This document shows, piece after piece, positions 1-12,669 of a DNA stretch of 64,000 bases (the first letter of the stretch is position 1; each line of letters begins with the position of its first letter). The DNA comes from Mesorhizobium sp. M00.F.Ca.ET.216.01.1.1. Lineage in GTDB: Bacteria > Pseudomonadota > Alphaproteobacteria > Rhizobiales > Rhizobiaceae. The notes beneath the pieces were generated by a model. The model searched no databases. It was not told the DNA's origin and saw nothing but the letters and a program-made list of their open reading frames with translations. The position numbers and the translations under genes are program-made. The stretch is from positions 1-64,000 of the forward strand of contig NZ_SADR02000017.1 in assembly GCF_004010325.2 (NCBI RefSeq). The letters are read 5' to 3'.

Positions 1-293
1 ATCGCCGCTTCTATGTCGCCTCGCGCGCCCTCACCGCCAAGCAGGCCGCAGTTGCCATCCGAAGCCACTGGGCCATCGAGAACTCGCTGCACTGGGTCCT
101 CGACGTCACCTTCAACGAGGACAAATGTAGAAGCCGAACCGGACACGGACCCGCCAACATGGCCGTTGTCCGCCACTTCGCCCTGAACCTCGTGCGATCA
201 ATCGACGACAAGCGAAGCATCAAGCTGCGCCGAAAGCGCGCTGCAAGAAACAACAAATACCTCGAACAGATCCTCCAACCTTCAATCCGTTAA
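1..293 (+). CDS. ISAs1-family transposase, C-terminal part (5' end outside window)
   Basis: The frame is open from position 3 to a TAA at 291-293, about 96 residues. The stretch HWAIENSLHWVLDVTF, then ALNLVRS and a basic tail, matches the C-terminal end of ISAs1-type DDE transposases; the Glu in IENSLHW is the expected last acidic catalytic residue. The start and the left end of the element lie outside the window. The uvrB stop codon is only 24 bases away, so the right end of the element must fall in that gap or inside the last uvrB codons. I could not define a terminal inverted repeat. Confidence 0.85.
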   Translation, partial: RRFYVASRALTAKQAAVAIRSHWAIENSLHWVLDVTFNEDKCRSRTGHGPANMAVVRHFALNLVRSIDDKRSIKLRRKRAARNNKYLEQILQPSIR

Positions 294-316
294 CCCGGAT
301 TCAAAGCCGTGGCCGG

Positions 317-3442
<3,126 letters not shown>

Positions 3443-3534
3443 AATGGAAAGAGCGGAGTGGCGAGGGGCTTGGGACGAAACCAGGCTGCTGACACAAGGG
3501 TGTCAGGAGCAGTGTCGTGCCGAGTCGCTGTCCC

Positions 3535-4785
3535 TCAATTGAACCACACCGCAAAGGTCAAGAAGCCGGCGCCCCCGAACTGGCGCTGGATCTGGTCGAA
3601 CTCCTCGCCGGTGAGGATTTTTCCGCTTTCGAGATAAGGCGCGATGGCTGGGCCGGTGATCGAAAGCACTAGGTCGAACGGTTTCGGCTCATCGAAGAAG
3701 CGCTTCATGTTGATGCCCTTGTCGGCGATGCGGAAATGCGGCAGCAAGATGCGGCCTTCGAGCAGGTCCTCGGCCATAGTCAGGGCGGCGAACCAGGCCT
3801 GGACCTGCTCTTCGCCGACGTCGAGGCCGGTGAGCGGGTTGGCGCCTTTCTGCTGCGGGCCGGGCAGCCATTCATGGTCGTTGTCGGTCTCGGCGCGGAT
3901 CGCCGTCCAGTCCTCGCGCGACAGCCGGATCATTTCCAACAGATGCCGGCGCGCCGCCTGCCGGCGTTCCGGCTCGACCACCGGCCAATTGATCAGGTGC
4001 ACCAGCGAGATGAAATCGGCCAAGCGCCATTCGGACGAGAAGATGCTTCTGCCCATGCCGCCGTCCAGCGGCACAAGCGTGTCCTGCAGCGGCAGTTTGG
4101 CGCGAGGAAACAGCATGTGGAACGAGCCGTCGAAGGTGTTTTTGAAATCATGCGCCAGCCAGAAATCCGCCTGCGCCATCAGGAACTCGGCATAGCCCTG
4201 CAGCCAGTAGCCGTCGGCGCGGTCGAAGCGGAAGGTGAGCGAAGAAGCAACGCTGTCAGGGCTGCCGCCGCGTGAAAGGGCGGCCATGATAGCGGCGGCG
4301 CTCTCGTCCGGCGCGATGGCGCCGTCCCCGTTGAGATCGATGCCGAGACGGGTCAGGTCGATCACCATGCCGATATCGGCTTCGGCGGGCACAGACCCAA
4401 GCGTGGCTGCGGATTTCTGCAGCCGGTCGCGGAAGGTGACTAGGATGGCGCGAAATTCCTCGTAGGTCAGCGGCGCGGGATTGGGATTTTCCGGCACCGG
4501 CAGCCGCATCAGTGGCAGCATGAAGGATTGCGGGCTCTCGAAACCGTGGCGGTGCAGGCCGCTGGCAAGGGTCTCCAGCGCGGTGAAGAATTCGCCAGCG
4601 CCAGCGGCGTAAGCCGACGCGGGATCACTGGGAGCGGCGGCTTCCAACGTGGCAAGGGCGCTGTCGCGGTCGGTTACGCTCTTCGCCTCGAACAGGGCGG
4701 AGGGTTGGGGGGCTGCGGCACCAGCGGAAACAACGAGCACGAGCAGAACGAGGGTGGATGCCAGCAGGCTCGAAAATCGCTTCAT
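3535..4785 (-). CDS. Secreted hypothetical protein with an EF-hand-type loop
   Basis: About 416 residues. The ATG at 4783-4785 follows GGGGGA at good spacing and opens a typical signal peptide (MKRFSSLLASTLVLLVLVVSAGA), so this start is preferred over one twelve codons upstream. Near residue 150 the loop DLNGDGAIAPDE has acidic or polar residues at positions 1, 3, 5 and 12, as in a calcium-binding EF-hand, but I see only one loop. The rest is not a family I recognise. The gene is divergent from the CapA-like gene and follows no clear operon. Likely periplasmic or exported; function unknown. Confidence 0.75.
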   Translation of the reverse strand: MKRFSSLLASTLVLLVLVVSAGAAAPQPSALFEAKSVTDRDSALATLEAAAPSDPASAYAAGAGEFFTALETLASGLHRHGFESPQSFMLPLMRLPVPENPNPAPLTYEEFRAILVTFRDRLQKSAATLGSVPAEADIGMVIDLTRLGIDLNGDGAIAPDESAAAIMAALSRGGSPDSVASSLTFRFDRADGYWLQGYAEFLMAQADFWLAHDFKNTFDGSFHMLFPRAKLPLQDTLVPLDGGMGRSIFSSEWRLADFISLVHLINWPVVEPERRQAARRHLLEMIRLSREDWTAIRAETDNDHEWLPGPQQKGANPLTGLDVGEEQVQAWFAALTMAEDLLEGRILLPHFRIADKGINMKRFFDEPKPFDLVLSITGPAIAPYLESGKILTGEEFDQIQRQFGGAGFLTFAVWFN

Positions 4786-4948
4786 GTTTTTCCCCCAATG
4801 CACCATTCCGCCGGCGACCATACACGCATTTGTCGCGTTCCGCTTGTCGGTTTTGGCGCTGGGGTTCTCGACAGCCGCCCTATTGTCGACGGATACGCTT
4901 CAACCAACCCGGCTGACGGTCTACACAAGGCAAACAATTGGGCGTCGC

Positions 4949-6055
4949 GTGTCGAACTATCCGGTTTCCTACAAATTGTCGTGGCTGCCACGTTTCCTCC
5001 GGCCATCGCTCAGCGGCGACGCCGACGGCTTCGCGCCGCTGGCCGCAACGATGATCGAGCCGCCGCCGGCACGGACGGTGCGGCTCGCCTTCATTGGCGA
5101 CATCTCCGCGGTTGCCAACCGCAACGCGCCGGACTGCGACCCGGTGATCACGGCGCTGCTTGGCTCCGCCGATCTGGTGGTCGGCAATTGCGAAAGCCCG
5201 GTTGTGGAATGGCCAAGCGCTACGCTCGGCACGCGGCTTGGCACGCACCATGCGATGACCGAGCGGTTTCTCGCCGAAGCGCTGGCGGCTGTCGGCATTC
5301 CGCGCGAAAAACTCGTGCTATCGCTGGCCAACAACCACGTGCTCGACCAGGGCGTCGCGGGATTCGACGAGACGGTCGCGGCGCTAAAGCGACTTGCCAT
5401 CCGCACCATTGGCACCGCTGCAAATGGTCCGGTCGAGCTCCTTGCGGTCGGGCCGTTGACGATGGGCTTCGCCGCCTTCACGTTGTGGCGCAATGCCGAT
5501 GCCGCCTTGTTTGAAGGCTGCGTGTCGATGCAAGGCGATCCTGCACGGTGGCCGCGCGACGCCACTGATGGTGCCGATCTCACCTGTGCCGTGCCGCATT
5601 GGGACTGGGAGTTTCGGCATTTTCCACGCGGCGAAACGCGGGCGTTGGCGCGGCGTCTGGCCGAGCATGGCGTCGGACTGATCGCCGGGCACCATGCCCA
5701 TGTCGTGCAGCCGGTCGAGCGGATCGGCAAGATGCTCGTCGCCTACGGGCTTGGTGACTTCTTCGGCACGGCCTTCGCGCGCCAGCCATGGCCCGGCCGC
5801 ATCGGCAGCATCCTGACTGTCGATATCAGCGCTGACGCCGACACACGCGGCGCTGTTGCCGCCTACCGGCTGCATGCCTTTATGCGCCTACGCTCCCGCG
5901 ACCATGAGCGGCTGGTCCCGGTCGAAAGACTGGAAAGCCGGATTCACGGCAAGGTCGAAGGCCGTTTGAAAGCGATCTTTGGTGAGCAATCCGCGATGCT
6001 GGCGACGCCGGCATTGGCGCGCAAGGTCGGCGCGAAGGACGAAGAGGCGGGGTAG
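4949..6055 (+). CDS. CapA/PgsA-like metallophosphoesterase-fold protein
   Basis: The conserved part begins at about 5075 with RLAFIGDIS, followed by GNCES, LSLANNHVLDQG and GLIAGHHAHVVQP. These are the metal-binding blocks of the CapA family (calcineurin-like fold), whose members take part in making or anchoring poly-gamma-glutamate capsules; here the substrate is unknown. No capsule synthesis genes lie next to it. The start is not settled: a GTG at 4949 is used here, an ATG lies at 5051, and an open frame runs back to 4649 over the divergent neighbour. None has a strong ribosome site. Confidence 0.8.
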   Translation: MSNYPVSYKLSWLPRFLRPSLSGDADGFAPLAATMIEPPPARTVRLAFIGDISAVANRNAPDCDPVITALLGSADLVVGNCESPVVEWPSATLGTRLGTHHAMTERFLAEALAAVGIPREKLVLSLANNHVLDQGVAGFDETVAALKRLAIRTIGTAANGPVELLAVGPLTMGFAAFTLWRNADAALFEGCVSMQGDPARWPRDATDGADLTCAVPHWDWEFRHFPRGETRALARRLAEHGVGLIAGHHAHVVQPVERIGKMLVAYGLGDFFGTAFARQPWPGRIGSILTVDISADADTRGAVAAYRLHAFMRLRSRDHERLVPVERLESRIHGKVEGRLKAIFGEQSAMLATPALARKVGAKDEEAG

Positions 6056-6121
6056 GGGAAGCGCAACTTCATGCGGGTGGTTGGCTGCTACGAACGGAAG
6101 ATGTCGCCGTTGGCGATCGGC

Positions 6122-6643
6122 TCACAGGCTGCCAGGCACCATCCCTACCAGCCAGTTCGCCGACCGCTTCGCCATGTCGACCGTCGCAGACGCGGCGCGG
6201 CTGAGATCGGTCTTGACCACGGCGTAACCGGCCTTGGTGCGATAGAGCACGGCACGCCCGCCGTCGACCGCCGCTTCATAGGCGACAGGCCTTGCGGCTT
6301 CCGTTTCCATCGCCGTCGCCGGCGATCCGATAGGAATGCTTGGGCGATGGCTGAGTTCGGGCGGCAGCGGATAGGTGGTTTCAACGGCGCGGTCAGCAGG
6401 TTTCAACTCCGGCCGCGAGGCTGTCGCGGCAAGCTCGGGGGACGACGACGAGTCCTTGGTGCGACATATGCCCGAGACCAGCGGGTAGTTGAAATTGCGC
6501 TCATGCAACATCTGGCTTTTCATTGCCGCTTCGCAATCGGCGACGGTCGCCCATTTGGCGGGCGTCTCGCCGATATACTCGCAAAGCTTGGCGTCGCAGT
6601 CGCAACCGACGATGGTCATGGCGACAAGGGCGGTCTTGAACAC
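6122..6643 (-). CDS. Small hypothetical exported protein
   Basis: About 173 residues from a GTG at 6641-6643, preceded by AAGGGACG at suitable spacing. The short N-terminus MFKTALVAMTIVGCDC looks like a minimal signal ending in a possible lipobox (IVGC), though it is weak. Cysteines at about 14, 16, 21 and 37 could pair in the periplasm. The middle is rich in Ser, Pro and Ala and probably disordered. No recognised domain. It is convergent with the CapA-like gene. Confidence 0.6.
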   Translation of the reverse strand: MFKTALVAMTIVGCDCDAKLCEYIGETPAKWATVADCEAAMKSQMLHERNFNYPLVSGICRTKDSSSSPELAATASRPELKPADRAVETTYPLPPELSHRPSIPIGSPATAMETEAARPVAYEAAVDGGRAVLYRTKAGYAVVKTDLSRAASATVDMAKRSANWLVGMVPGSL

Positions 6644-7498
6644 GGTCTCGTCCCTTCGAATTGCAGCGTCTTTCCGGGTCCGAAAAAGAAGCCCGGCGCA
6701 GCAGTATCATCAATCGTCGTGGATCAAGGCGGGATTTGGCCGCGATTATGGAATGAGCATGGCAGTGCGCGACAGGGCGGTTCACCGTCGTCGATTGTGG
6801 CAGAAAGGTCTCAGGATCGTTTGGTGCGCGGTGAAGCGGCGCCGGCAAGATCGCCGGGATAGCCAAACGACAGTCGGCGCCGGGATTTCTCCCAGCGCCT
6901 CCCTGTCAGATCAGGACACGGTCGGGCAGCAACTTCCGTAAAGACGTCGCGCCATGCCGGCCTTGATTTTGACGGTCCTGCCAGTCGCTACCCGGAGGCA
7001 ACGTCCGTTCTGGACCACGCCGATCTCCACCCTTGCGAGCTTCGCCCAGCGTGCCATCGAAGGTTTTTGCCGTCCTTCATGGCAGCATCGGTCCGCCGTC
7101 GGCGTTCGCACGCTTTCCGCGGCCCCGTAGGTCTCGGCTTCCATCCCTCGAACAGGCAAGCCTGCTTTCGCTCTGGGCCGTACGGGCCTCAGGAAATCCG
7201 CCTTCTCGCTTTGCCTTGCGGCGTGGCGATCGGTAGCCGCCTGAGATGGGTTCAATGTACGCCGGGTAAGCGTTTTACGAAACAACCGCGGGCCTGTGGA
7301 TAGCGGGATTATCGGGGACTGCGTTCGGGAATTTTTCGACGAGGCGCGCTGACCCAGGCAACCGGTAGCGACATGACTCGTTCTGCGGTGAACCGGCGTC
7401 GTCAAATATTCCGCCCTTGCCCCGCCGGCCGGCGCGGGCTTCAATGCCGGCCAAGGATAACGGGGCGTTGGCTTTGGGTTCCTCGGGGGAGGGTGTGC
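6644..7498. other. Stretch without a supported gene
   Basis: About 850 bases between a minus-strand small gene and the plus-strand lipid kinase. Open frames on both strands are present, including a minus-strand one running on to 7927 antisense to the kinase, but none shows a ribosome site with a recognisable protein. It may hold decayed coding sequence. I see no clear terminator, RNA or repeat in it. Confidence 0.5.
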
Positions 7499-8437
7499 TT
7501 GAAGGTCGGGGTGGTTCTCAATCCGGTTGCCGGCGGCGGCAGGCTCAAGCGGCATTGGCCGGAGGTCGCTGCCTCGCTGAAAAGGCATTTCGGCGATTTC
7601 GAACTGCGCGAGACGCAGGCCGAGGGCGATGCTGAAAGGCTGGCGCTCGACCTTGCCGCCGTCGGCTTCGAACTGGTAATCGCGGCGGGTGGCGACGGCA
7701 CGGCAAGCGAAGTCGCCGACGGGCTGCTGCAGGCGTCCCAGGAAACCGGCCGGACAACAGAGCTTGGCCTGCTGCCCTGCGGCGCCGGCATCGATTTCGC
7801 GCGCGGGCTCGGCCTGCCGCGCGAGTTTGACGCGACGCTGAAGCGCATCGCTGCGGCCAAGAGCCGGCAAGTCGATGCCGGCCGTATCTCCTATGTCGAC
7901 GACCATGGCGCGCTGGCCAGCCGCCACTTCATCAACATCGCCAGCCTCGGGCTTTCAGGCGCCACCGACCGTGCGGTCAACGCCGACAAGCGCAAGGGCA
8001 AGGTCTCGGCCAAGGCGCTGTTCTACTGGCGCACCGTATGGGAATTCATCCGCTACCGGTTCCAGGACGTTGTGATCACCGTCGACGACGGCGCCCCGGT
8101 CGAGGCGCGCATGGCGCTGGTGGCGGTGGCCAATGGAAAATTCTTCGGCGGCGGTATGATGATCGCGCCCGACGCCGAGTTGAACGACGGGCAGTTCGAC
8201 ATCGTCATCCTGAGGGCAGCAGGCAAGCTGAAACTGATCTGGGATATCAGGCTGCTCTACGGCGGGCGGCACCGCAATCATCCGGCGATCACCATTTTGC
8301 GCGGCAAGAAAGTGGTTGTCGAACCGCTCGGCGATGTTGAGAAGAACGGCGCGCTGGTCGACATAGACGGCGAGTCACCGGGGCGCATACCGGCGACCTT
8401 CGAGATCCTGCCCGGCGCGCTGACGCTGAGGTATTGA
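7499..8437 (+). CDS. Diacylglycerol kinase-type lipid kinase (YegS/DagK family)
   Basis: The sequence VGVVLNPVAGGG starts the DAGK catalytic domain, followed by IAAGGDGTASEVADG (nucleotide-binding GGDGT) and LPCGAGIDFARGLGLP. The C-terminal beta-sandwich ends with LVDIDGESPG. About 312 residues, normal for the family, which phosphorylates lipids or sphingoid-type alcohols at the cytoplasmic membrane. The start chosen is a TTG at 7499 because GGGGGAGG lies six bases upstream; a GTG at 7493 would sit right on that site. Substrate cannot be told from sequence. Confidence 0.9.
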   Translation: MKVGVVLNPVAGGGRLKRHWPEVAASLKRHFGDFELRETQAEGDAERLALDLAAVGFELVIAAGGDGTASEVADGLLQASQETGRTTELGLLPCGAGIDFARGLGLPREFDATLKRIAAAKSRQVDAGRISYVDDHGALASRHFINIASLGLSGATDRAVNADKRKGKVSAKALFYWRTVWEFIRYRFQDVVITVDDGAPVEARMALVAVANGKFFGGGMMIAPDAELNDGQFDIVILRAAGKLKLIWDIRLLYGGRHRNHPAITILRGKKVVVEPLGDVEKNGALVDIDGESPGRIPATFEILPGALTLRY

Positions 8438-8462
8438 ATCAAGGTGTCGAGACTTTGATTCA
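8435..8462. terminator. Hairpin between convergent genes
   Basis: TGAATCAA pairs with TTGATTCA across a 12-base loop, starting at the stop codon of the lipid kinase. It lies between convergent genes and could end transcription from either side, but no long T run follows, so the call is tentative. Confidence 0.35.
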
Positions 8463-8549
8463 GGTGGTTCCGGCGATCCGTCCAATATGCTGAAATCGCC
8501 TGATAATCTGCCTTCATATACAAGGTGGCCGCGTGACCGTCCCAACCGC

Positions 8550-9761
8550 TCACGGCATTAGCGGCGTCTGCATCATCTGCAGGTGCAGGTCCTTGCCGGT
8601 CCAGGGGTGCGCATCGCAGACGGCTTCGTCGAGCTCGACGCCGAGGCCGGGTTCCTTCGACGGAATAACGTTGCCGTCCTGCCATTCGATCTTTTTCTTC
8701 AGCAGCTTTTCGTGAAAACCGTCCCACTGCTTCAGGGATTCCAGGATGAGGAAATTCGGCAGCGTCACCGCTAGCTGGATGTTGGCGGCGCCGACGATCG
8801 GCCCGCAATAGCAGTGCGGCGCGACCTGGATGTGATAGGCCTCGGCCATAGCGGCGATCTTCTTGGTCTCGAGAATGCCGCCGGAACGGCCAAGGTCCGG
8901 CTGCAAAATGGTCGCCGCTCGGTTTTCGATGACACGGGCGAATTCGAATTTCGTCGTCAGCCGTTCGCCGGTGGCGATGGGGATCGACGTGCCGCGCGCC
9001 ACCTGCGCCATCACCTCGGGCATGTCGGGCGGCACCGGCTCCTCGAACCAGAGCGGGTCATAGGGTTCGATGGCGCGCGCCATGCGCAGCGCACCCGATG
9101 CGGTGAACTGGCCATGCGTGCCGAACAGGATATCGGCCCGGGTGCCGACCGCCTCGCGGATCGCCTTGATCATGCGGGCGGAGAGGTCGATGTCGACGAG
9201 ACGCGGCTGGTGTCCATCGAAGGCGGTGTAGGGGCCGGCCGGGTCGAGCTTGACCGCGTTGAAGCCCTGCTCGACATATTCGAGCGCGCAAGCGGCAGCC
9301 AAGTCGGGATCGTTGTAGACGTTCTTGCCGCGCGCGTCCTCGGAGTGGACGCTGCCGGTGTGTGGATAGAGGTAGGTGTAGGAACGTAGTGTCTCATGCA
9401 CCTGGCCGCCGAGCAGCTTGTAGACCGGCTTATTGGCCTCTTTGCCGATGATGTCCCAGCAGGCCATTTCGAGCGCCGAGAAACAGCCCATTCCGGAAAC
9501 GTCGGGGCGCTGGGTGAAGCCGGACGAGTAGGCGCGGCGGAAGAAGCTCTCGATGTCATGGGGGTCACGGCCGACGAGATAGCGCTCGGCCATGTCTTCG
9601 ACCATCCTGGCGGTGACGTGGGCGGAGAAGGTGGCGTTGTAGGCTTCGCCGTAGCCGACCACGCCGCGATCTGTGGTGAGCTTGACGAAGATGAAATACT
9701 TGCCGCCGATGCCGGGCGGCGGATTGCCGACAACCCAGGTTCTTACGTCGGTGATCTTCAT
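8550..9761 (-). CDS. Enolase-superfamily acid-sugar dehydratase (mandelate racemase group)
   Basis: About 403 residues from the ATG at 9759-9761, with GGAGG upstream. It carries the N-terminal capping fold and the TIM barrel of the mandelate racemase/muconate lactonizing enzymes: NAVKLDP, a THGQF histidine, the acidic metal ligands WFEEP and GERL, and a C-terminal PHCYCGP histidine. This pattern resembles the galactonate- and mannonate-dehydratase branch, which removes water from a sugar acid to give a 2-keto-3-deoxy acid. The exact sugar is unknown. The ATGA overlap with the upstream GMC oxidoreductase shows they are translated together. Confidence 0.9.
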   Translation of the reverse strand: MKITDVRTWVVGNPPPGIGGKYFIFVKLTTDRGVVGYGEAYNATFSAHVTARMVEDMAERYLVGRDPHDIESFFRRAYSSGFTQRPDVSGMGCFSALEMACWDIIGKEANKPVYKLLGGQVHETLRSYTYLYPHTGSVHSEDARGKNVYNDPDLAAACALEYVEQGFNAVKLDPAGPYTAFDGHQPRLVDIDLSARMIKAIREAVGTRADILFGTHGQFTASGALRMARAIEPYDPLWFEEPVPPDMPEVMAQVARGTSIPIATGERLTTKFEFARVIENRAATILQPDLGRSGGILETKKIAAMAEAYHIQVAPHCYCGPIVGAANIQLAVTLPNFLILESLKQWDGFHEKLLKKKIEWQDGNVIPSKEPGLGVELDEAVCDAHPWTGKDLHLQMMQTPLMP

Positions 9762-11374
9762 TGCTGATCCTCCAGAACCAGTTCGGCGCCCTTCCATCCG
9801 GTCATGATCGCGGCGGCGTTGGTGTTGCCGGTGATGTTGTCGGGAAAGATCGACGCGTCGATGACGCGCAAGGACTCGATGCCGTGCACCCGCAGACGCG
9901 GGTCGACGACGGCGCGCGCAGCAGCCGGCCCCATGCGGCAGGTCGACACCGGATGATAGACGGTGCCCGAGCGCTTCCTGAAATCCTGAATCAGATCGGC
10001 GTCGGACGTGATCGACGGACCAGGCAGAACCTCTTCCTCGATGATCTCGGCCATTGCCGGCATCGAGGCGATTTTCCTGACGAATTTTACTGCTGCCAGC
10101 ATCTCGGCGACATCGGATTCAGTCGAGTAAGCGTTGGCGACGATCTTCGGATAATCGCGCGGATTGCTGGAGCGGATCATGATCTCACCACGGCTCGACG
10201 GGCGGCAGTTGGACAGGCCGATTGAAAAGCCCGGCCACGGGTCGGGCGTCAGGATCGGGCGCTCGCCGCTCTTCGGAATGACGGTCGAGAACGCCTGGAA
10301 GTAGAGCTGCATATTGGGCCGCGACGCGGTCGGATCGGTGCGGAAGAAACCGCCGGAATTGTTCATCGACAGCGACAGCGGGCCGGAACGCATCAGGATG
10401 TATTGCATGCCGACCAGCAGCTTGCCCCACCAGGGACGCAGGATCTGGTTCAGCGTCGGCAGCTTGCCCTTGAAGGTGTAGTTGATGCCGACATGATCCT
10501 GCAGGTTCGCGCCGACATTCTCGTTGGCGTGAATAACGGGAATGCCGAGAGCGCCGAGCAGGGCCGACGGGCCGATCCCCGAAAGCTGGAGCAACTGGGG
10601 CGAATTGACCGAACCTCCCGAAAGGATCACCTCCCGGCCGGCGCGCGCGGTCCTGGTCTCGCCGTTCTGCAGATACTCGATGCCGACGGCGCGCTTGCCC
10701 TCGAACAGGATCCTGGTCGCCAGCGCATTCGTCTCGACGCGGACGTTCTTGCGCTTCATCGCCGGGCGCAGGAAGGCGCGGGCGGCCGACATGCGGCGGC
10801 CGTTCCTGGTGGTGATCTGGTAGACGCCGATGCCTTCCTGAACGGCACCGTTGAAATCCGGGTTGAGCGGCAGGCCGGCTTGGTTGGCGGCTGCAAGATA
10901 ACGCTTGGTCAGCGGGTGAACGGCGATCGAGCAGTCGGTGATGTGCAGCGGACCGCCAACACCACGCCATCGATCGGCGCCGGCCTGATTGTCCTCGATC
11001 GCCTTGAAGGCGGGCAGGAGATCGTCGAAGCCCCAGCCGGGATTGCCGGCGTCACGCCAAGCGTCGAAATCCTCGCGCGCGCCCCGGATCCAGACCATGG
11101 CGTTGATCGAGCTCGAACCGCCGAGTAACTTGCCGCGCGGCCAGTGGTCGACATTGCTGGCCAGACCGGGATCAGGCTCGGTCTTGTAGTTCCAGTTGAC
11201 CGCAGGGTCGAAGAAGGTCTTGCCGTAGCCAAGCGGCATCTGCACGTAGAAACGGCGGTCGGTGCCGCCGGCTTCCAGCACCAGGACCGAGAAGCGGCCC
11301 GAAGCCGACAGTCTTTCGGCCAGGACCGAGCCGGCCGAGCCGGAACCGACGACGATGAAATCATAAGTCTGCAT
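9758..11374 (-). CDS. GMC-family FAD oxidoreductase (choline dehydrogenase-like)
   Basis: About 538 residues. The FAD-binding GSGSAGSVLAERL is near residues 10-22, GGSSSINAMVWIRG is the GMC signature 1, and GSVNSPQLLQLSGIGP is signature 2. The end has the active-site HPVSTCRMG and NTNAAAIM. GMC enzymes oxidise alcohols or sugars. It overlaps the dehydratase by four bases, so the pair may first oxidise a sugar or polyol and then dehydrate the acid; this is inference. The ATG at 11372-11374 is chosen because the Rossmann strand follows at once. Confidence 0.93.
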   Translation of the reverse strand: MQTYDFIVVGSGSAGSVLAERLSASGRFSVLVLEAGGTDRRFYVQMPLGYGKTFFDPAVNWNYKTEPDPGLASNVDHWPRGKLLGGSSSINAMVWIRGAREDFDAWRDAGNPGWGFDDLLPAFKAIEDNQAGADRWRGVGGPLHITDCSIAVHPLTKRYLAAANQAGLPLNPDFNGAVQEGIGVYQITTRNGRRMSAARAFLRPAMKRKNVRVETNALATRILFEGKRAVGIEYLQNGETRTARAGREVILSGGSVNSPQLLQLSGIGPSALLGALGIPVIHANENVGANLQDHVGINYTFKGKLPTLNQILRPWWGKLLVGMQYILMRSGPLSLSMNNSGGFFRTDPTASRPNMQLYFQAFSTVIPKSGERPILTPDPWPGFSIGLSNCRPSSRGEIMIRSSNPRDYPKIVANAYSTESDVAEMLAAVKFVRKIASMPAMAEIIEEEVLPGPSITSDADLIQDFRKRSGTVYHPVSTCRMGPAAARAVVDPRLRVHGIESLRVIDASIFPDNITGNTNAAAIMTGWKGAELVLEDQQ

Positions 11375-11539
11375 GATGGATGCCGGTGGCTCCGAATTTG
11401 CGCTCCAGCCTAGACGCCGCAAGCCACCGCCATCACCGGAGCTTCCGGCATCGCTTGTGAAAAAAGCGACCGCGAACTTCGTTTGGGTTTCGACTTCCGG
11501 TCCGAAGCGGCCGTTACCACTTGGAAAAGCGTCCGGCTA

Positions 11540-12106
11540 TCAATCATCTGCAATGTTCTTGAAATCATAACGCATGATCGGGCTGGCTGGCGTCCTGCGA
11601 GCTACGACTGCGAACCCGGCGCGAGCGAAGGTGGAGGCGTATCCACTACCGGAAGCGCTCGGCGATACCTCGGCATCAAAAGGATAGGCTTCGAGCGCGG
11701 GAGCATTTGCGCGCCTTGCGGTCTCCCGCGCCTCTGCGATCAGGTAGGACGTGACGCCCTGCCTGCGACACCTTTTTCGCACGTAGAGGCAAGACAAGGA
11801 CCAGACTGGCGTATCATCCACTCGCTTGAGCTGCCACAGTCGATCGAGCCAAGGCACGGCATCTCGCGGTGTCACCCGGCACCACCCGACAGCAGTACTG
11901 CCATCAAAAGCAAGCACGCCTGGAGGTGGGCCATGCTCGACGGTCTGCCAGAACGCTGCCTTGTTTTCCTCGCGAGGTCTCTTCCGATAAGAACTGCCGA
12001 TCCGCCCGTACATGCACCTGCAGCGACTGCAGACAGCGCTCTCAGCGAACAGGTCTTCAAGCGCGGGCCATAGATCGGGCGTCAGCAGACGAAAGCTGAG
12101 GTTCAT
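11540..12106 (-). CDS. GNAT-family N-acetyltransferase
   Basis: About 188 residues. The ATG at 12104-12106 follows AGGAGG. The acetyl-CoA pyrophosphate-binding loop is CRRQGVTSYLIAEA, a variant of the usual R/Q-x-x-G-x-G/A, and WSLSCLYVRK is the preceding strand. An N-terminal CSRCRCMYG cysteine cluster (three Cys in five residues) is unusual for a simple GNAT and could bind metal. Substrate unknown. It is divergent from the thioesterase. Confidence 0.85.
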   Translation of the reverse strand: MNLSFRLLTPDLWPALEDLFAESAVCSRCRCMYGRIGSSYRKRPREENKAAFWQTVEHGPPPGVLAFDGSTAVGWCRVTPRDAVPWLDRLWQLKRVDDTPVWSLSCLYVRKRCRRQGVTSYLIAEARETARRANAPALEAYPFDAEVSPSASGSGYASTFARAGFAVVARRTPASPIMRYDFKNIADD

Positions 12107-12273
12107 GTCAGGTGCCTCCTCAACTCGCTGTGCGTAATGTAGCGCCGTGACCTGCCGCTTTGTATCCCCTTGGCCGAATTTCAACCGTGCCATCATCGGC
12201 CGGTGGCGCGTTGACGCGTCCGTGCCACGACTATACGGGGATCGGGACAGGCGCTCTCAAGGGGATTTCCCGT

Positions 12274-12669
12274 ATGGTGCACTATGCGGAAGGCCGGCCG
12301 ATCGGCGATCTGACGCTGCGGACGCTGGCCATGCCTTCGGACGCCAATGCCGCGGGTGACATTTTTGGCGGGTGGGTGATGGCGCAGATGGACCTTGCAT
12401 GCGGCATCCGTGCCGCCGAGCGTGCCAAGGGCCGCGTGGTGACGGCGGCGGTAAAGGAGATGTCGTTCGCCAAACCGATGAAGATCGGCGACACGCTGTG
12501 CGTCTATACGCATGTCGAGCGCGTCGGCCGCACCTCAATGACGCTCAAGGTCGAGGCCTGGGCGCAGCGCTACCTTTCCGACCTGATGGAGAAGGTTACC
12601 CATGCCGATTTCGTCATGGTAGCGCTGGACAGCGAAGGCAAGCCGAAGGCGGTTCCGGCGGAAAGCTGA
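12274..12669 (+). CDS. Acyl-CoA thioesterase, hot-dog fold (YciA-like)
   Basis: About 131 residues, typical of YciA/BACH-type single hot-dog acyl-CoA hydrolases. NAAGDIFGGWVMAQMD holds the catalytic Asp and the helix that caps CoA; VVTAAVKEMSFAKPMKIGD is the following strand pair. The ATG at 12274 follows AAGGGG. These enzymes cut acyl-CoA to free acid and CoA in the cytoplasm. It stands alone as a single-gene unit. Confidence 0.92.
   Translation: MVHYAEGRPIGDLTLRTLAMPSDANAAGDIFGGWVMAQMDLACGIRAAERAKGRVVTAAVKEMSFAKPMKIGDTLCVYTHVERVGRTSMTLKVEAWAQRYLSDLMEKVTHADFVMVALDSEGKPKAVPAES

Noticed and set aside
6911..7927. Open frame of about 338 codons on the minus strand
   Set aside because: Half is antisense to the lipid kinase; the rest has no domain or ribosome site.
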